Below are positions 1 through 6,352 of a stretch of DNA of 21,184 nucleotides, piece after piece. The translations under genes were made by a program, and so were the position numbers. The stretch lies in the NCBI GenBank assembly GCA_910584055.1, contig CAJTZS010000059.1, positions 1-21,184 on the forward strand, written 5' to 3'. Under the pieces are notes generated by a model. The model was given only the letters and a program-made list of their open reading frames with translations. It made no database searches and had not been told where the DNA came from. The stretch comes from an uncultured Muribaculaceae bacterium. Lineage in GTDB: Bacteria; Bacteroidota; Bacteroidia; Bacteroidales; Muribaculaceae. How positions within the stretch are numbered: the stretch's first letter is position 1; every line of letters starts with the position of its first letter.

Positions 1-54
1 CATAACTGGAGATTTCTGCATCGTGCTTAACATCTAACTTTATTTAATCTCTAA

Positions 55-168
55 TTATTGTTTTTTATTTTCCTTTCGGTCTTTATTATTTTTATATACC
101 CTGCCGCCCAACATACCGGCTATGATGCCAGCGATAGGCGCAAGAAAAGCTATAATTGGAATCTTCAT
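55..168 (-). CDS. 37-aa single-pass membrane peptide, unknown function
   Basis: This short ORF begins MKIPIIAFLAPIAGIIAG. Residues 3-22 are hydrophobic and Gly/Ala-rich (GMLGG), and the tail is very basic and polar (Lys, Asn, Arg), so it is probably one inner-membrane helix with a cytoplasmic positive tail. An RBS-like GGAG lies about 6 nt before the ATG. A well-formed Bacteroidetes promoter lies upstream (TTTG at 234-231, TAATTTTG at 211-204), which is the best reason to believe the ORF is real. It could be a leaderless remnant or a type I toxin-like peptide, but I saw no antisense RNA. Function is unknown. Confidence 0.5.
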   Translation of the reverse strand: MKIPIIAFLAPIAGIIAGMLGGRVYKNNKDRKENKKQ

Positions 169-203
169 ATTATTCTCCGTTATTGAATTTAGAATGCTAC
201 TCG

Positions 204-234
204 CAAAATTAGCTCTAATATATGGTATGACAAA
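204..234 (-). promoter_or_regulatory. Promoter for the 37-aa membrane peptide
   Basis: Read on the minus strand, TTTG (234-231) is followed after 19 nt by TAATTTTG (211-204), which matches the Bacteroidetes sigma-ABfr pattern TTTG / TAnnTTTG. The predicted start of transcription is near 197, about 30 nt before the ATG at 168. Confidence 0.55.
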
Positions 235-243
235 CTACAGCAC

Positions 244-318
244 CTTACATTGGATGATGTAAGATACTGATATTCAAATACCCTTAATAATAGAATCTAA
301 CATCGCCTTACATGGCGA
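244..318. other. Two small hairpins after the 560-aa gene
   Basis: CTTACAT (244-250) pairs with ATGTAAG (257-263), and TCGCC (303-307) pairs with GGCGA (314-318). They lie just past the stop of the minus-strand 560-aa gene and before the promoter of the 37-aa gene, where a terminator would be expected. Neither has a clear minus-strand T-run, so a terminator role is only possible. Confidence 0.25.
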
Positions 319-322
319 AGGT

Positions 323-2005
323 TCAAGCGAAATATTTGAGGTATTCCTCCTTGCGGGGTGTCTCGCTTTTGGAGATTATGGATTTCAGACGGGATTTATA
401 GACATATACATTGCGCAGGTCGGTGCCTATGAATACGCTGATAGAGGGCAAGGAAAATCGGCAGAAAAGATAAAGAGCAAGGCGATACTGCGAAGCGGGA
501 AGTTTGGGGAAGTCGGACTTGAAATGCTCCATCAATCCGTTTTTATACCCGTTCACAATATCAATCAATTCCTGAGTCGTCGCTTCGGTGCTGAAATCAC
601 CGAGCGATGTCTTTACCTCAGAATAAATTCGCTTTTGCTCCTGTCCGGTTTCTTTACACTCAAAATATGATGAAGCCAGTCCGTCAAGCAATTTGAATCT
701 TGATCTGAATAGTTCTGAAATCTTTTTTGCTGTGTCTTCTTGGTGTTGGCCGCTTTCAAAGAGATTGTTTTGCAGACTTTGAATTTTAAGCACATCGTTT
801 TCATGTTCAAGTTTCAGCAATAGATTTCGTTTTCTGAGATAAACAATAATACCCAACGCCAATATCAAGAGAATTATACCGGAAAATACAGCCATACGTG
901 TCCGTACATGGGCATTGGCTGTTTCCATCCATGCAAGCCGAGCCGCCGAATCATATTTCTGATTCATTGCAAGGCTACTTTCTTCAAGTTTCATTTCCTC
1001 TGCTATCTTTTGGGCGGCAAGACTCCTCAGACTGTCTATTTCCGCAAGTTCTGTCGTTCGCCCCAGCTTTTCAAGAATCTGATACTCAACATTGCGGCAT
1101 AGATATTCATCCGTATTGCTGTGAGGTTGAGCGTTGGCTTGTCGGATTAGCATATACGCACTGTCAAGCCGGTTGATATGCGTGTATGCGTAAGCTATAT
1201 GGGCAAGGGTGTTGGAACTGACCTCCTTATTCCTGTAGATTGACTGCCATATCCGGATCGCATTGTCGGTCAGGTGATTTTCATCATAACTCCTTGCCAG
1301 CTGATCCAGAAAGAAAACCTTATAGCCCTCGTTTGCATATGCCATCACCTCATCTTTCATTGCCAGCAATGAATCGAGCATTCCTTTATAGTCTCGTCTT
1401 GCACACAGGGCGCCAACGACTGCCATTTTCGCCTCTCTGAGCTGCTTGGGGTAGTCAAGCTCCTTTAATAATTCAATGGATTTATCCGCATAATATTTAC
1501 TGACGGTACCGTTGAATCCTTGTGAATAGACTTCGGCGAGATACTGGTAGATCATGGCAAGTTCAAATTTGCAGTCAAGCTGTATGGCGAGGAACTCAGC
1601 ATCCTTCAGGTATTCGATACGGGCAACATTGTTGCCGCGTAGTTTTGCATCGTTAGACTTTACGATCAGCCATTTTACCTCATCAGCTGAAAATTCGCCG
1701 ATGAACCAATTATCACCTTTATGAATTTCAGCTGAGTCGAGTTGCCCCGCAGTCGCATGAAGGACACTCCCGAAAGCATACAGCACATTTAACCTCTTGT
1801 TCTGTTTGTCTGAAATCGTAGCAAGGTCTATTCCCCTGATGATTCTCATAGCCGAATCCGGATATTGAGCCATAAGGTCTTCAGCAGCATTTAGTTGCCT
1901 TTCTACTTCAGAATTGTGTGAACATGAAACGGCCATGCAAGCCATAATCACCACGGCAAATACTAAAATCCAATGAGGTATAGGTAATTTTTGTAAATTA
2001 TTCAT
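323..2005 (-). CDS. Membrane-anchored TPR regulator with C-terminal HTH-like domain (DUF6377-like)
   Basis: The product is 560 aa. The N-terminus has a signal with a lipobox-like MAVSC (Cys28), although the later membrane helix means it may not be a conventional lipoprotein. Residues about 35-350 are helical TPR-like repeats full of Tyr/Ala/Leu pairs. A transmembrane helix spans about 371-391 (IILLILALGIIVYL). A coiled coil rich in Glu/Lys/Gln follows, and the C-terminus (about 505-550, LPASQYRLALYLFCRFSLPSIS) resembles the LuxR-like helix-turn-helix of Bacteroidetes TPR regulators. Such proteins are thought to sense periplasmic or envelope signals and act on transcription from the membrane. 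The neighbouring small gene and the RNA/crp region give no clear target. The family call is from pattern recognition; the function is inferred. Confidence 0.75.
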   Translation of the reverse strand: MNNLQKLPIPHWILVFAVVIMACMAVSCSHNSEVERQLNAAEDLMAQYPDSAMRIIRGIDLATISDKQNKRLNVLYAFGSVLHATAGQLDSAEIHKGDNWFIGEFSADEVKWLIVKSNDAKLRGNNVARIEYLKDAEFLAIQLDCKFELAMIYQYLAEVYSQGFNGTVSKYYADKSIELLKELDYPKQLREAKMAVVGALCARRDYKGMLDSLLAMKDEVMAYANEGYKVFFLDQLARSYDENHLTDNAIRIWQSIYRNKEVSSNTLAHIAYAYTHINRLDSAYMLIRQANAQPHSNTDEYLCRNVEYQILEKLGRTTELAEIDSLRSLAAQKIAEEMKLEESSLAMNQKYDSAARLAWMETANAHVRTRMAVFSGIILLILALGIIVYLRKRNLLLKLEHENDVLKIQSLQNNLFESGQHQEDTAKKISELFRSRFKLLDGLASSYFECKETGQEQKRIYSEVKTSLGDFSTEATTQELIDIVNGYKNGLMEHFKSDFPKLPASQYRLALYLFCRFSLPSISVFIGTDLRNVYVYKSRLKSIISKSETPRKEEYLKYFA

Positions 2006-2013
2006 TTGGAGAA

Positions 2014-2034
2014 AGAGGCTTTAATATAGCCTCT
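2014..2034 (-). promoter_or_regulatory. 5'-UTR hairpin of the 560-aa regulator gene
   Basis: AGAGGCT (2014-2020) and AGCCTCT (2028-2034) form a perfect 7-bp stem with a 7-nt loop. It sits at the very 5' end of the predicted minus-strand transcript, about 9 nt before the ATG at 2005. It may stabilise the mRNA or limit translation. Confidence 0.4.
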
Positions 2035-2040
2035 GAAATA

Positions 2041-2070
2041 CAAATGTAGATAAAAATCGTGAGATTTTTA
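2041..2070 (-). promoter_or_regulatory. Promoter and palindromic operator-like site of the 560-aa regulator gene
   Basis: On the minus strand TACATTTG (2048-2041) fits TAnnTTTG. A perfect palindrome TAAAAATC-gtga-GATTTTTA (2051-2070) lies immediately upstream, and no TTTG is seen at the usual -33 spacing. A weak promoter with an adjacent palindrome suggests a regulated start. The binding protein is unknown. Confidence 0.4.
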
Positions 2071-2129
2071 CTGACTATCCCTGAAAAGTGTTGACAGATT
2101 TGAAAAATAACTGCGTTTTAGAGTATTAA

Positions 2130-2172
2130 CTCGTCTTGACTTATTTACGAATGTTAAATAAGTCAAGACGAG
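2130..2172. repeat. 43-bp perfect hairpin with 18-bp arms
   Basis: The arms CTCGTCTTGACTTATTTA (2130-2147) and TAAATAAGTCAAGACGAG (2155-2172) are exactly complementary, with a 7-nt loop CGAATGT. The centre TTTACGAATGTTAA also occurs at the left end of the inverted-repeat element at 5023-5214, which suggests a related repeat. It lies between divergent genes, so it is not an ordinary terminator for either. It could be a fold-back repeat or remnant insertion. Confidence 0.6.
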
Positions 2173-2350
2173 CTCACACTTGAAAAGCCTTAACATTACA
2201 TGGGAAGGTCATCCCAAAACGGGGCATTGGATTATTCCATAATACGGCTCTAACAGTTCACTTTGAACACAAACCTGGACATAACTCGGCTTTCAACGGC
2301 CCAGTAGAAAATATCCATCAGCCAATGCTCTATAAGTCATGACAATTTTG

Positions 2351-2358
2351 TAACTTTG
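2351..2358 (+). promoter_or_regulatory. -7 box of the structured RNA
   Basis: TAACTTTG fits TAnnTTTG exactly. No good TTTG is seen at -33. It is flanked by a 9-bp inverted repeat, CAGCCAATG (2319-2327) and CATTGGCTG (2370-2378), which could be an operator or chance. Transcription would start near 2365 and run into the structured RNA. Confidence 0.5.
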
Positions 2359-2364
2359 AATTTG

Positions 2365-2572
2365 CAAGCCATTGGCTGCACGACATTTTAGATAAAAAAG
2401 AAGCGTTATGCTTATTTTGCGATAGGAAACCTGAGAAATTTTCGATTTGATGCAGGAGATAGCATAGTGGTTCTCACGCTCATAGCGTGGGCTGCTATTG
2501 TTACACCTGCATCATAGGCTTTCTCAGGGCCTCCTATTGGGACGTGGCATAGTTGGCTCACGTTTTCTTTTT
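2365..2572 (+). ncRNA. Structured RNA, possibly 6S-like / Bacteroidales-1, or a crp leader
   Basis: About 208 nt lie between a -7 box and a terminator with no ORF. The 3' two thirds fold into one nested, interrupted helix: ATAGGA (2422-2427) with TCCTAT (2532-2537); CCTGAGAAA (2430-2438) with TTTCTCAGG (2520-2528); TGATGCAGG (2448-2456) with CCTGCATCA (2506-2514); ATAGCA (2459-2464) with TGCTAT (2493-2498); CACGCT (2475-2480) with AGCGTG (2484-2489). All five helices are perfect and in order. Size, own promoter, rod shape with internal loops and own terminator resemble 6S RNA, which sequesters RNA polymerase, and the Bacteroidales-1 motif, but I could not test a family model. Alternatively it is an attenuated 5' leader of the Crp/Fnr gene that starts 30 nt after the terminator. 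Confidence 0.55.
2542..2572 (+). terminator. Intrinsic terminator of the structured RNA
   Basis: ACGTGGC (2542-2548) pairs with GC-t-CACGT (2556-2563) with one bulged T and a 7-nt loop. A T-rich tract TTTTCTTTTT follows to 2572. This fits a rho-independent terminator, or an attenuator if the RNA is a crp leader. Confidence 0.55.
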
Positions 2573-2601
2573 ACACAATTTCGCCGAGAGCCACGGCATT
2601 T

Positions 2602-3171
2602 ATGAGAATAATGGCTACTTTCAACTCATATATGAATATCCACGCCATTGATTATTGGCGGAATCTATGCCTTCAGGAAGGAGAGATAAGGCATTATAAT
2701 AAGGACGACTGTTTTTTCCGGCAGGGGGAGGTTGCCCGCTATCTCGGTCTCGTCAAGTCCGGCACTTTGGTCTATTCAGTCATGGGCGGCGATGGAGTGG
2801 CGCATGTCATCGGACTGGAATATGCCGATGAATTTGTGGCGGATTTCCCGTTTTCTCTTTCCGGGCGCAAGGCCCGCGCCTCGGTCATAGCCGAATCGCC
2901 GTGTGAGATTCTATGTGTGCCTACCCACATTCTCAAGGAGCGTATGCGGAATGATGAAGAATTGAGAGAGGCGGTGCGCGTCACGACCGAGGCTGTTTTC
3001 GGTACCGTCTATGACCGTATGATTGCCCTCTATGCCCAGACTCCCGAAGAACGTTACAGAGATTTAATCTCTTTTGACCCGCAGCTGTTTCAACATTTCT
3101 CATTGAAGGTAATAGCCTCCCTGCTCAACATCACACCGACCTATCTGAGCCGAATCCGCAAAAAGCACTGA
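2602..3171 (+). CDS. Crp/Fnr-family transcriptional regulator
   Basis: The product is 189 aa. Residues about 18-115 form a cyclic-nucleotide-binding-type beta barrel (FFRQGEVARYLGLVKSGTLVY and the downstream ESPCEILCVP strand). A dimer helix follows, and a compact C-terminal HTH, SLKVIASLLNITPTYLSRIR, occupies about 167-186. No Cys cluster like that of Fnr is seen, so a small molecule or redox ligand is unknown. An alternative start is Met4 at 2611. No promoter is visible between the terminator at 2572 and the ATG, so expression may come from read-through. The two downstream GLPGLI promoters share a Crp-type palindrome and are its most likely targets (inference). Confidence 0.85.
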   Translation: MRIMATFNSYMNIHAIDYWRNLCLQEGEIRHYNKDDCFFRQGEVARYLGLVKSGTLVYSVMGGDGVAHVIGLEYADEFVADFPFSLSGRKARASVIAESPCEILCVPTHILKERMRNDEELREAVRVTTEAVFGTVYDRMIALYAQTPEERYRDLISFDPQLFQHFSLKVIASLLNITPTYLSRIRKKH

Positions 3172-3193
3172 TTGAGATAGCTTCCGAGCCTCA

Positions 3194-3241
3194 TTTCTCA
3201 AACTTGTTTGAGAAACAAAAATTTGTTTTGCTGTAACTTTG
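3194..3241 (+). promoter_or_regulatory. Promoter and Crp-type operator of the first GLPGLI gene
   Basis: A palindrome with perfect 10-bp arms, TTTCTCAAAC (3194-3203) and GTTTGAGAAA (3206-3215), is followed by TAACTTTG (3234-3241), a full match to TAnnTTTG. The palindrome centre (3204.5) is 33 bp before the -7 box centre, that is near -41, the class II Crp activator position. No TTTG lies at correct -33 spacing, as expected for an activator-dependent promoter. Confidence 0.65.
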
Positions 3242-3258
3242 CCAAAAAAATATGCTTT

Positions 3259-4110
3259 ATGAACAGGACTGTTATCTCCATAATCTCACTTATGGCATTT
3301 CTTTCCGCTTTTCCACAAGCTGCCTCTATAAAGGTAGGCTACGATTATGTGATGAATCTTGACGGCCAATTACGGAAGGATGATTACATACTTTTAAGCG
3401 GACAGCAACAATCGATGTTTTTCAATCCCACTGCATTACAAATGGACATCACCTCAAAAGACGATGCCGCACGACAGGCTTACGGAGCCATGGCTGCGCG
3501 ACTGATGGAAGCCGGCAGAGGCGATGAAGTGCCTAACCGTGCTGTCAGCATGTATGTTTTCAAGGATTTCGAGAAGCAGTCCAAAACAGTCTATGATGAC
3601 TTCAGCGATCAGTTCGCGGTTTATGATGAGCCTTTTGACCAGATGAAATGGGATATTATTGAGGACTCTACAAAAACAGTATTGGGCTATGAATGTGTGA
3701 AGGCGGTTGCCGATTATCATGGTCGGGATTGGACTGTCTGGTTTGCTCCCGAGATACCGATAAACGACGGGCCATGGAAGTTTGCGGGATTGCCGGGTCT
3801 AATTCTTCTCGCAACGGATTCAACGGGTTTACATTCATTTGTTGCCAACGGCCTTGAATCTTCAGGAGCTAAAATACCCGGTATGCCGAGGGCTGATTGG
3901 TATCACAAAGAAGACCGCATCAAATATCTGCAAGCTCGATACAAATATCTGCAAGACCCTCTCGCCGACATAGCTGGAGGCAACCTCCCTCCAAATGCAA
4001 AGGTGTTTGTAAATGGACAGCAGACAACCCGTGATGAATTACGACGTCGATTCCTAAAAATATTGGATGCCGGTTATGATTTTCTTGAAACCGATTATCA
4101 CGACAAATGA
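3259..4110 (+). CDS. GLPGLI family secreted protein (first copy)
   Basis: With the start at 3259 the product is 283 aa. A longer reading back to 3208 would begin at a TTG inside the operator, upstream of the -7 box, so it is rejected. The N-terminus MNRTVISIISLMAFLSAFPQAA is a signal peptide. The family core is clear: LGYECVKAVADYHGRDW, then FAPEIPINDGPWKFAG and GLPGLI itself at residues 177-182. The C-terminus ends DFLETDYH, as in the second copy. GLPGLI proteins are periplasmic or outer-membrane-associated with unknown function, commonly encoded beside outer-membrane or TonB-linked proteins. The stop overlaps the next start (ATGA), but that partner is now only a stub. Confidence 0.85.
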   Translation: MNRTVISIISLMAFLSAFPQAASIKVGYDYVMNLDGQLRKDDYILLSGQQQSMFFNPTALQMDITSKDDAARQAYGAMAARLMEAGRGDEVPNRAVSMYVFKDFEKQSKTVYDDFSDQFAVYDEPFDQMKWDIIEDSTKTVLGYECVKAVADYHGRDWTVWFAPEIPINDGPWKFAGLPGLILLATDSTGLHSFVANGLESSGAKIPGMPRADWYHKEDRIKYLQARYKYLQDPLADIAGGNLPPNAKVFVNGQQTTRDELRRRFLKILDAGYDFLETDYHDK

Positions 4111-4361
4111 AGCAGGTAATGTTTGCCATTCTGATTTTTATCTTTCCATTGGCGGCAATGGCACAGGTAAATCTCATGTTGATTTTCCTTGTTGATCCAA
4201 CAATAGGTCTTTCCGAGCAATTCTTTCTCATAGAGAAACACATCATGGCTGAAAAAATCATCAAGGTCATCATCTCCACAAGAAAAGGGGTCACAGTATT
4301 CTGCGGCCTCCTTTGTATAGGACACCATAAAGGTGTTTTCCACGAAAATAAATTCAACCAT
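4098..4361 (-). pseudogene. Truncated GNAT acetyltransferase (N-terminal 60 residues)
   Basis: From the ATG at 4361 the protein contains FSCGDDDLDDFFSHD and LYEKELLGKTYCW, the typical N-terminal stretch of toxin-like GNAT proteins. About 60 codons (to 4182) look authentic. The frame then reads unrelated residues derived from the antisense of the signal-peptide stub and stops at 4098. The acetyl-CoA-binding motif A (R/Q-x-x-G-x-G/A) is missing, so it cannot be an active acetyltransferase. The start lies 2 nt after the stop of the 59-aa gene, so the two were an operon. Confidence 0.55.
4107..4169 (+). pseudogene. Signal-peptide stub of the lost GLPGLI operon partner
   Basis: The ATG overlaps the GLPGLI stop in ATGA, which indicates translational coupling. 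The first 21 codons give a good signal peptide, MKQVMFAILIFIFPLAAMAQ, ending at an AMAQ-type cleavage site. After about 4170 the frame stays open to 4616 but the product has no secreted-protein character and runs antisense to the GNAT fragment and its partner. The original gene was probably an outer-membrane protein, as is common beside GLPGLI genes, cut off by a deletion or rearrangement. Confidence 0.55.
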
Positions 4362-4363
4362 TG

Positions 4364-4543
4364 TCAGTTTTTCTGGGGAGGGAATATAACATTTCTGGCA
4401 CTCTCCAACATGGTGGAAAGCACCTTGCGCTGTGATTCCGAGAGTTTTGGCGTAGGCAATTTGCCATTGCGCTCCGCTTCCTCGGTGAATGCTCTTGCAT
4501 CTTCGCCCCAAAGTTCGGGAGATGTTTTAATTGTCATTGCCAT
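4364..4543 (-). CDS. 59-aa protein, possible antitoxin of a broken GNAT module
   Basis: The ORF begins MAMTIKTSPELWGEDARAF and is charged and helical (TEEAERNG, LSESQRKVLSTMLESARNV). It ends 2 nt before the truncated GNAT start, the usual layout of a small antitoxin followed by a GNAT toxin. It has an RBS-like AGAGGGG about 10 nt upstream and a strong promoter (4669-4640). No ribbon-helix-helix motif is certain, so the antitoxin role is inferred from position and size. I recall similar small proteins before GNAT genes in Bacteroides but could not check. Confidence 0.55.
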   Translation of the reverse strand: MAMTIKTSPELWGEDARAFTEEAERNGKLPTPKLSESQRKVLSTMLESARNVIFPPQKN

Positions 4544-4608
4544 GATTATTATCCCCTCTCTTGTTATTCAATTACAAATAACATTCGCGAGTAAAAGCTT
4601 AACACAGG

Positions 4609-4623
4609 TCGGCTGAAAGCCGA
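4609..4623 (-). promoter_or_regulatory. Leader hairpin of the 59-aa gene
   Basis: TCGGCT and AGCCGA form a perfect 6-bp stem with a 3-nt loop in the about 90-nt leader between the predicted transcription start (near 4633) and the ATG at 4543. Confidence 0.35.
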
Positions 4624-4639
4624 TGAACGATGCCGCAGG

Positions 4640-4669
4640 CAAAGTTATTCACCGTAAAGATACAACAAA
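4640..4669 (-). promoter_or_regulatory. Promoter of the 59-aa / GNAT unit
   Basis: On the minus strand TTTG (4669-4666) is followed after 18 nt by TAACTTTG (4647-4640), a full match to the Bacteroidetes consensus. The promoter is intact although the downstream GNAT gene is broken. Confidence 0.6.
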
Positions 4670-4759
4670 TCTCTCACATAACCAGCTTAATAGCCAAGAG
4701 AATTTTTAATCGAGTAGATTTACATCTATGAGAGTCGGTGCGCAGATTGACAAATATTT

Positions 4760-4990
4760 TTAGACGCAAAAAATTCTGACTAACGCTGCTACTGCAATGG
4801 ATACGGCCACGGAAATAGAAACACGGATCCAAGCCTTAAGGTTTTTGCTGAGGGGCCAATAGACCGCAACGACTGTCAATGCCGTGAATATACCGACGAG
4901 AATATGACTCCAAGTTGGAAGCAGCTCAGAATTTACTCCATAACCCACTCCCCCTAACAAACCATATATAATACCGTTCCAATTCTTCAT
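4760..4990 (-). CDS. 76-aa small membrane protein, unknown function
   Basis: The protein begins MKNWNGIIYGLLGGVGYGVN and contains two clear hydrophobic helices, about 27-47 (HILVGIFTALTVVAVYWPL) and about 54-75 (WIRVSISVAVSIAVAALVRI), plus a Gly-rich first segment. It looks like a genuine two- or three-pass membrane protein rather than a chance ORF. No promoter match was found between it and the inverted-repeat element starting at 5023, so that insertion may have separated it from its promoter. I do not recognise the family. Confidence 0.5.
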   Translation of the reverse strand: MKNWNGIIYGLLGGVGYGVNSELLPTWSHILVGIFTALTVVAVYWPLSKNLKAWIRVSISVAVSIAVAALVRIFCV

Positions 4991-5022
4991 TTTTTAAGAG
5001 CTTGTTTCTGTCTTCACACATA

Positions 5023-5214
5023 GAAGTTGTTTAGACTAATTTACGAATGTTAAAAACAGAGAGTTGTTTATTCTTTTATTAACCTTTGCGGCCTATTTTG
5101 GCATCTTTCTTCCCTCTCATCGCCGCCAACCGAAAGGTTGCCGCCTCTTCGATGAAAGAAACCTGCTCAAAATATGCCTGCAAATGTTAATAAAAAATTA
5201 GTCTAAACAACTTC
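5023..5214. mobile_element. 192-bp MITE-like inverted-repeat element
   Basis: The ends are an exact 20-bp inverted repeat, GAAGTTGTTTAGACTAATTT (5023-5042) and its complement (5195-5214). Both sides are flanked by ATA (5020-5022, 5215-5217), consistent with a 3-bp target duplication. The interior is a nested hairpin: GGCAT/ATGCC (5100-5104, 5174-5178), TTTCTT/AAGAAA (5106-5111, 5156-5161), CATCG/CGATG (5118-5122, 5150-5154) and CAACC-GAAA-GGTTG (5127-5140). There is no transposase ORF. It could be a MITE mobilised in trans or another fold-back repeat. Confidence 0.6.
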
Positions 5215-5262
5215 ATAGTTTTCATTTCAGTTGCAAATTTACTGAAAAAAAATTTACAAGTT

Positions 5263-5307
5263 CTCAAACAAGTTTGAGCGATGGTGATTATTTTTGTTGT
5301 AATTTTG
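5263..5307 (+). promoter_or_regulatory. Promoter and Crp-type operator of the second GLPGLI gene
   Basis: CTCAAAC (5263-5269), AA, GTTTGAG (5272-5278) is a perfect palindrome matching the core of the first GLPGLI operator. TAATTTTG (5300-5307) is the -7 box. The centre-to-centre distance is 33 bp, identical to the first promoter. The -33 position again lacks a properly spaced TTTG. Confidence 0.65.
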
Positions 5308-5309
5308 TC

Positions 5310-5339
5310 TAAGAAGTCATACATCTGTACGACTTCTTA
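5310..5339 (+). promoter_or_regulatory. 5'-UTR hairpin of the second GLPGLI gene
   Basis: TAAGAAGTC (5310-5318) pairs perfectly with GACTTCTTA (5331-5339). The loop can extend by TAC/GTA after one mismatch. It begins close to the predicted transcription start and ends 17 nt before the ATG. It may stabilise or regulate the mRNA, and is absent from the first GLPGLI gene. Confidence 0.45.
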
Positions 5340-5356
5340 ATTATACGTCAAAGTTT

Positions 5357-6235
5357 ATGCTAAACCGAATAATAGTACTTCTCGCTGCAATAACCGTTGT
5401 TACTTTTTCCGCACCAGCCAAAAAGAAACAGGTAGTGTATCCGCGAGCCGAAATCAGGGTGAGCTATCTATGTCATGAAGAGCATCTAAAAACCGATGCC
5501 AAAGCCTACACAGCTGAATACCAAATGATATTGTTGGCCAACGCCATGGAATCCAAGTTCTTCAATCAAAAATGTGAGTATATCGACTCTCTCCGTTCCA
5601 CACCATCCGGAAAGGCGATATACCGGAAGATGATGGGAAACATGGCCAGGGGATATGTTGAGACCGGTGTCCTTAATGATGATTTTCTGCCCCCGTGCAC
5701 AATGTACGTCTACAAGTCAAAGAATGATTCCATTATCACCTTTTTTGACAGGAACGGAAGTTCGTCGGCACATTATTATACAGAGCCTTTAGGTCAAATA
5801 CAATGGCAGATAGGCGATTCAACGAAAACTATACTTGGATATGAATGTGTTGCCGCCGCCACTGACTATCATGGACGTCATTGGGAAGCATGGTTTGCTC
5901 CGGAAATCCCGATTCAGGATGGACCTTGGAAGCTCTGCGGATTGCCGGGATTGATTTTAGAGGCACGGGATTCTACCGGTCAGCACTCATTTACTACAGA
6001 CGGGATTGAAATGTCGGATGCGGAGATGACGCAAGTGTATGATAAGAAAAAGTATGAAAAGGTTTCAAGGATCGAAATGCTTTTGGCTCAAAGAAAATTC
6101 TTATTAAGCGGAGATTCAATGACAAGAATGATCATACAGGATGCCCCGGACGGAGGCAAGATAGAATTTCCGGAATCCGAGCGTAATGACAAACCGGATT
6201 TACATGTAGATTTTCTTGAAACCGACTACCGATAA
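5357..6235 (+). CDS. GLPGLI family secreted protein (second copy)
   Basis: The product is 292 aa. It starts with a signal peptide (MLNRIIVLLAAITVVTFSAPA) followed by a Lys cluster. The family core is intact: IQWQIGDSTKTILGYECV, FAPEIPIQDGPWKLCG and GLPGLI at residues 195-200. The C-terminus VDFLETDYR matches the end of the first copy. The two proteins are clear paralogues that diverge mainly in the N-terminal 100 residues. Both genes have the same operator/-7 architecture, so they are probably co-regulated by the Crp/Fnr protein. No downstream partner gene is present before the recombinase. The molecular function of the family is not known. Confidence 0.85.
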   Translation: MLNRIIVLLAAITVVTFSAPAKKKQVVYPRAEIRVSYLCHEEHLKTDAKAYTAEYQMILLANAMESKFFNQKCEYIDSLRSTPSGKAIYRKMMGNMARGYVETGVLNDDFLPPCTMYVYKSKNDSIITFFDRNGSSSAHYYTEPLGQIQWQIGDSTKTILGYECVAAATDYHGRHWEAWFAPEIPIQDGPWKLCGLPGLILEARDSTGQHSFTTDGIEMSDAEMTQVYDKKKYEKVSRIEMLLAQRKFLLSGDSMTRMIIQDAPDGGKIEFPESERNDKPDLHVDFLETDYR

Positions 6236-6352
6236 CGTTACCCAATAATCTCGCCCTAAGTCTTCCCCTCTTCCCGTCCATTGGACTATCACGAGTGACA
6301 ATTGATTAGAGTTTGTTTGCCGTTGAGATGTTATAATAAAAACACAGATTCA

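Noticed and set aside
898..1440. Plus-strand open frames inside the 560-aa gene
   Set aside because: They are antisense shadows of a clear minus-strand protein with a signal, TPRs and a membrane helix.
3208..3258. Upstream start (TTG at 3208) for the first GLPGLI gene
   Set aside because: It lies inside the palindrome and ahead of the -7 box; the ATG at 3259 gives a clean signal peptide.
4170..4616. 169-aa plus-strand frame as a gene
   Set aside because: Only its first 21 codons look coding; the rest is antisense to the GNAT fragment and the 59-aa gene.
6302..6352. 17 extra N-terminal residues on the recombinase
   Set aside because: The extra residues do not look like the family start; the ATG at 6353 gives MASIRVKFR.
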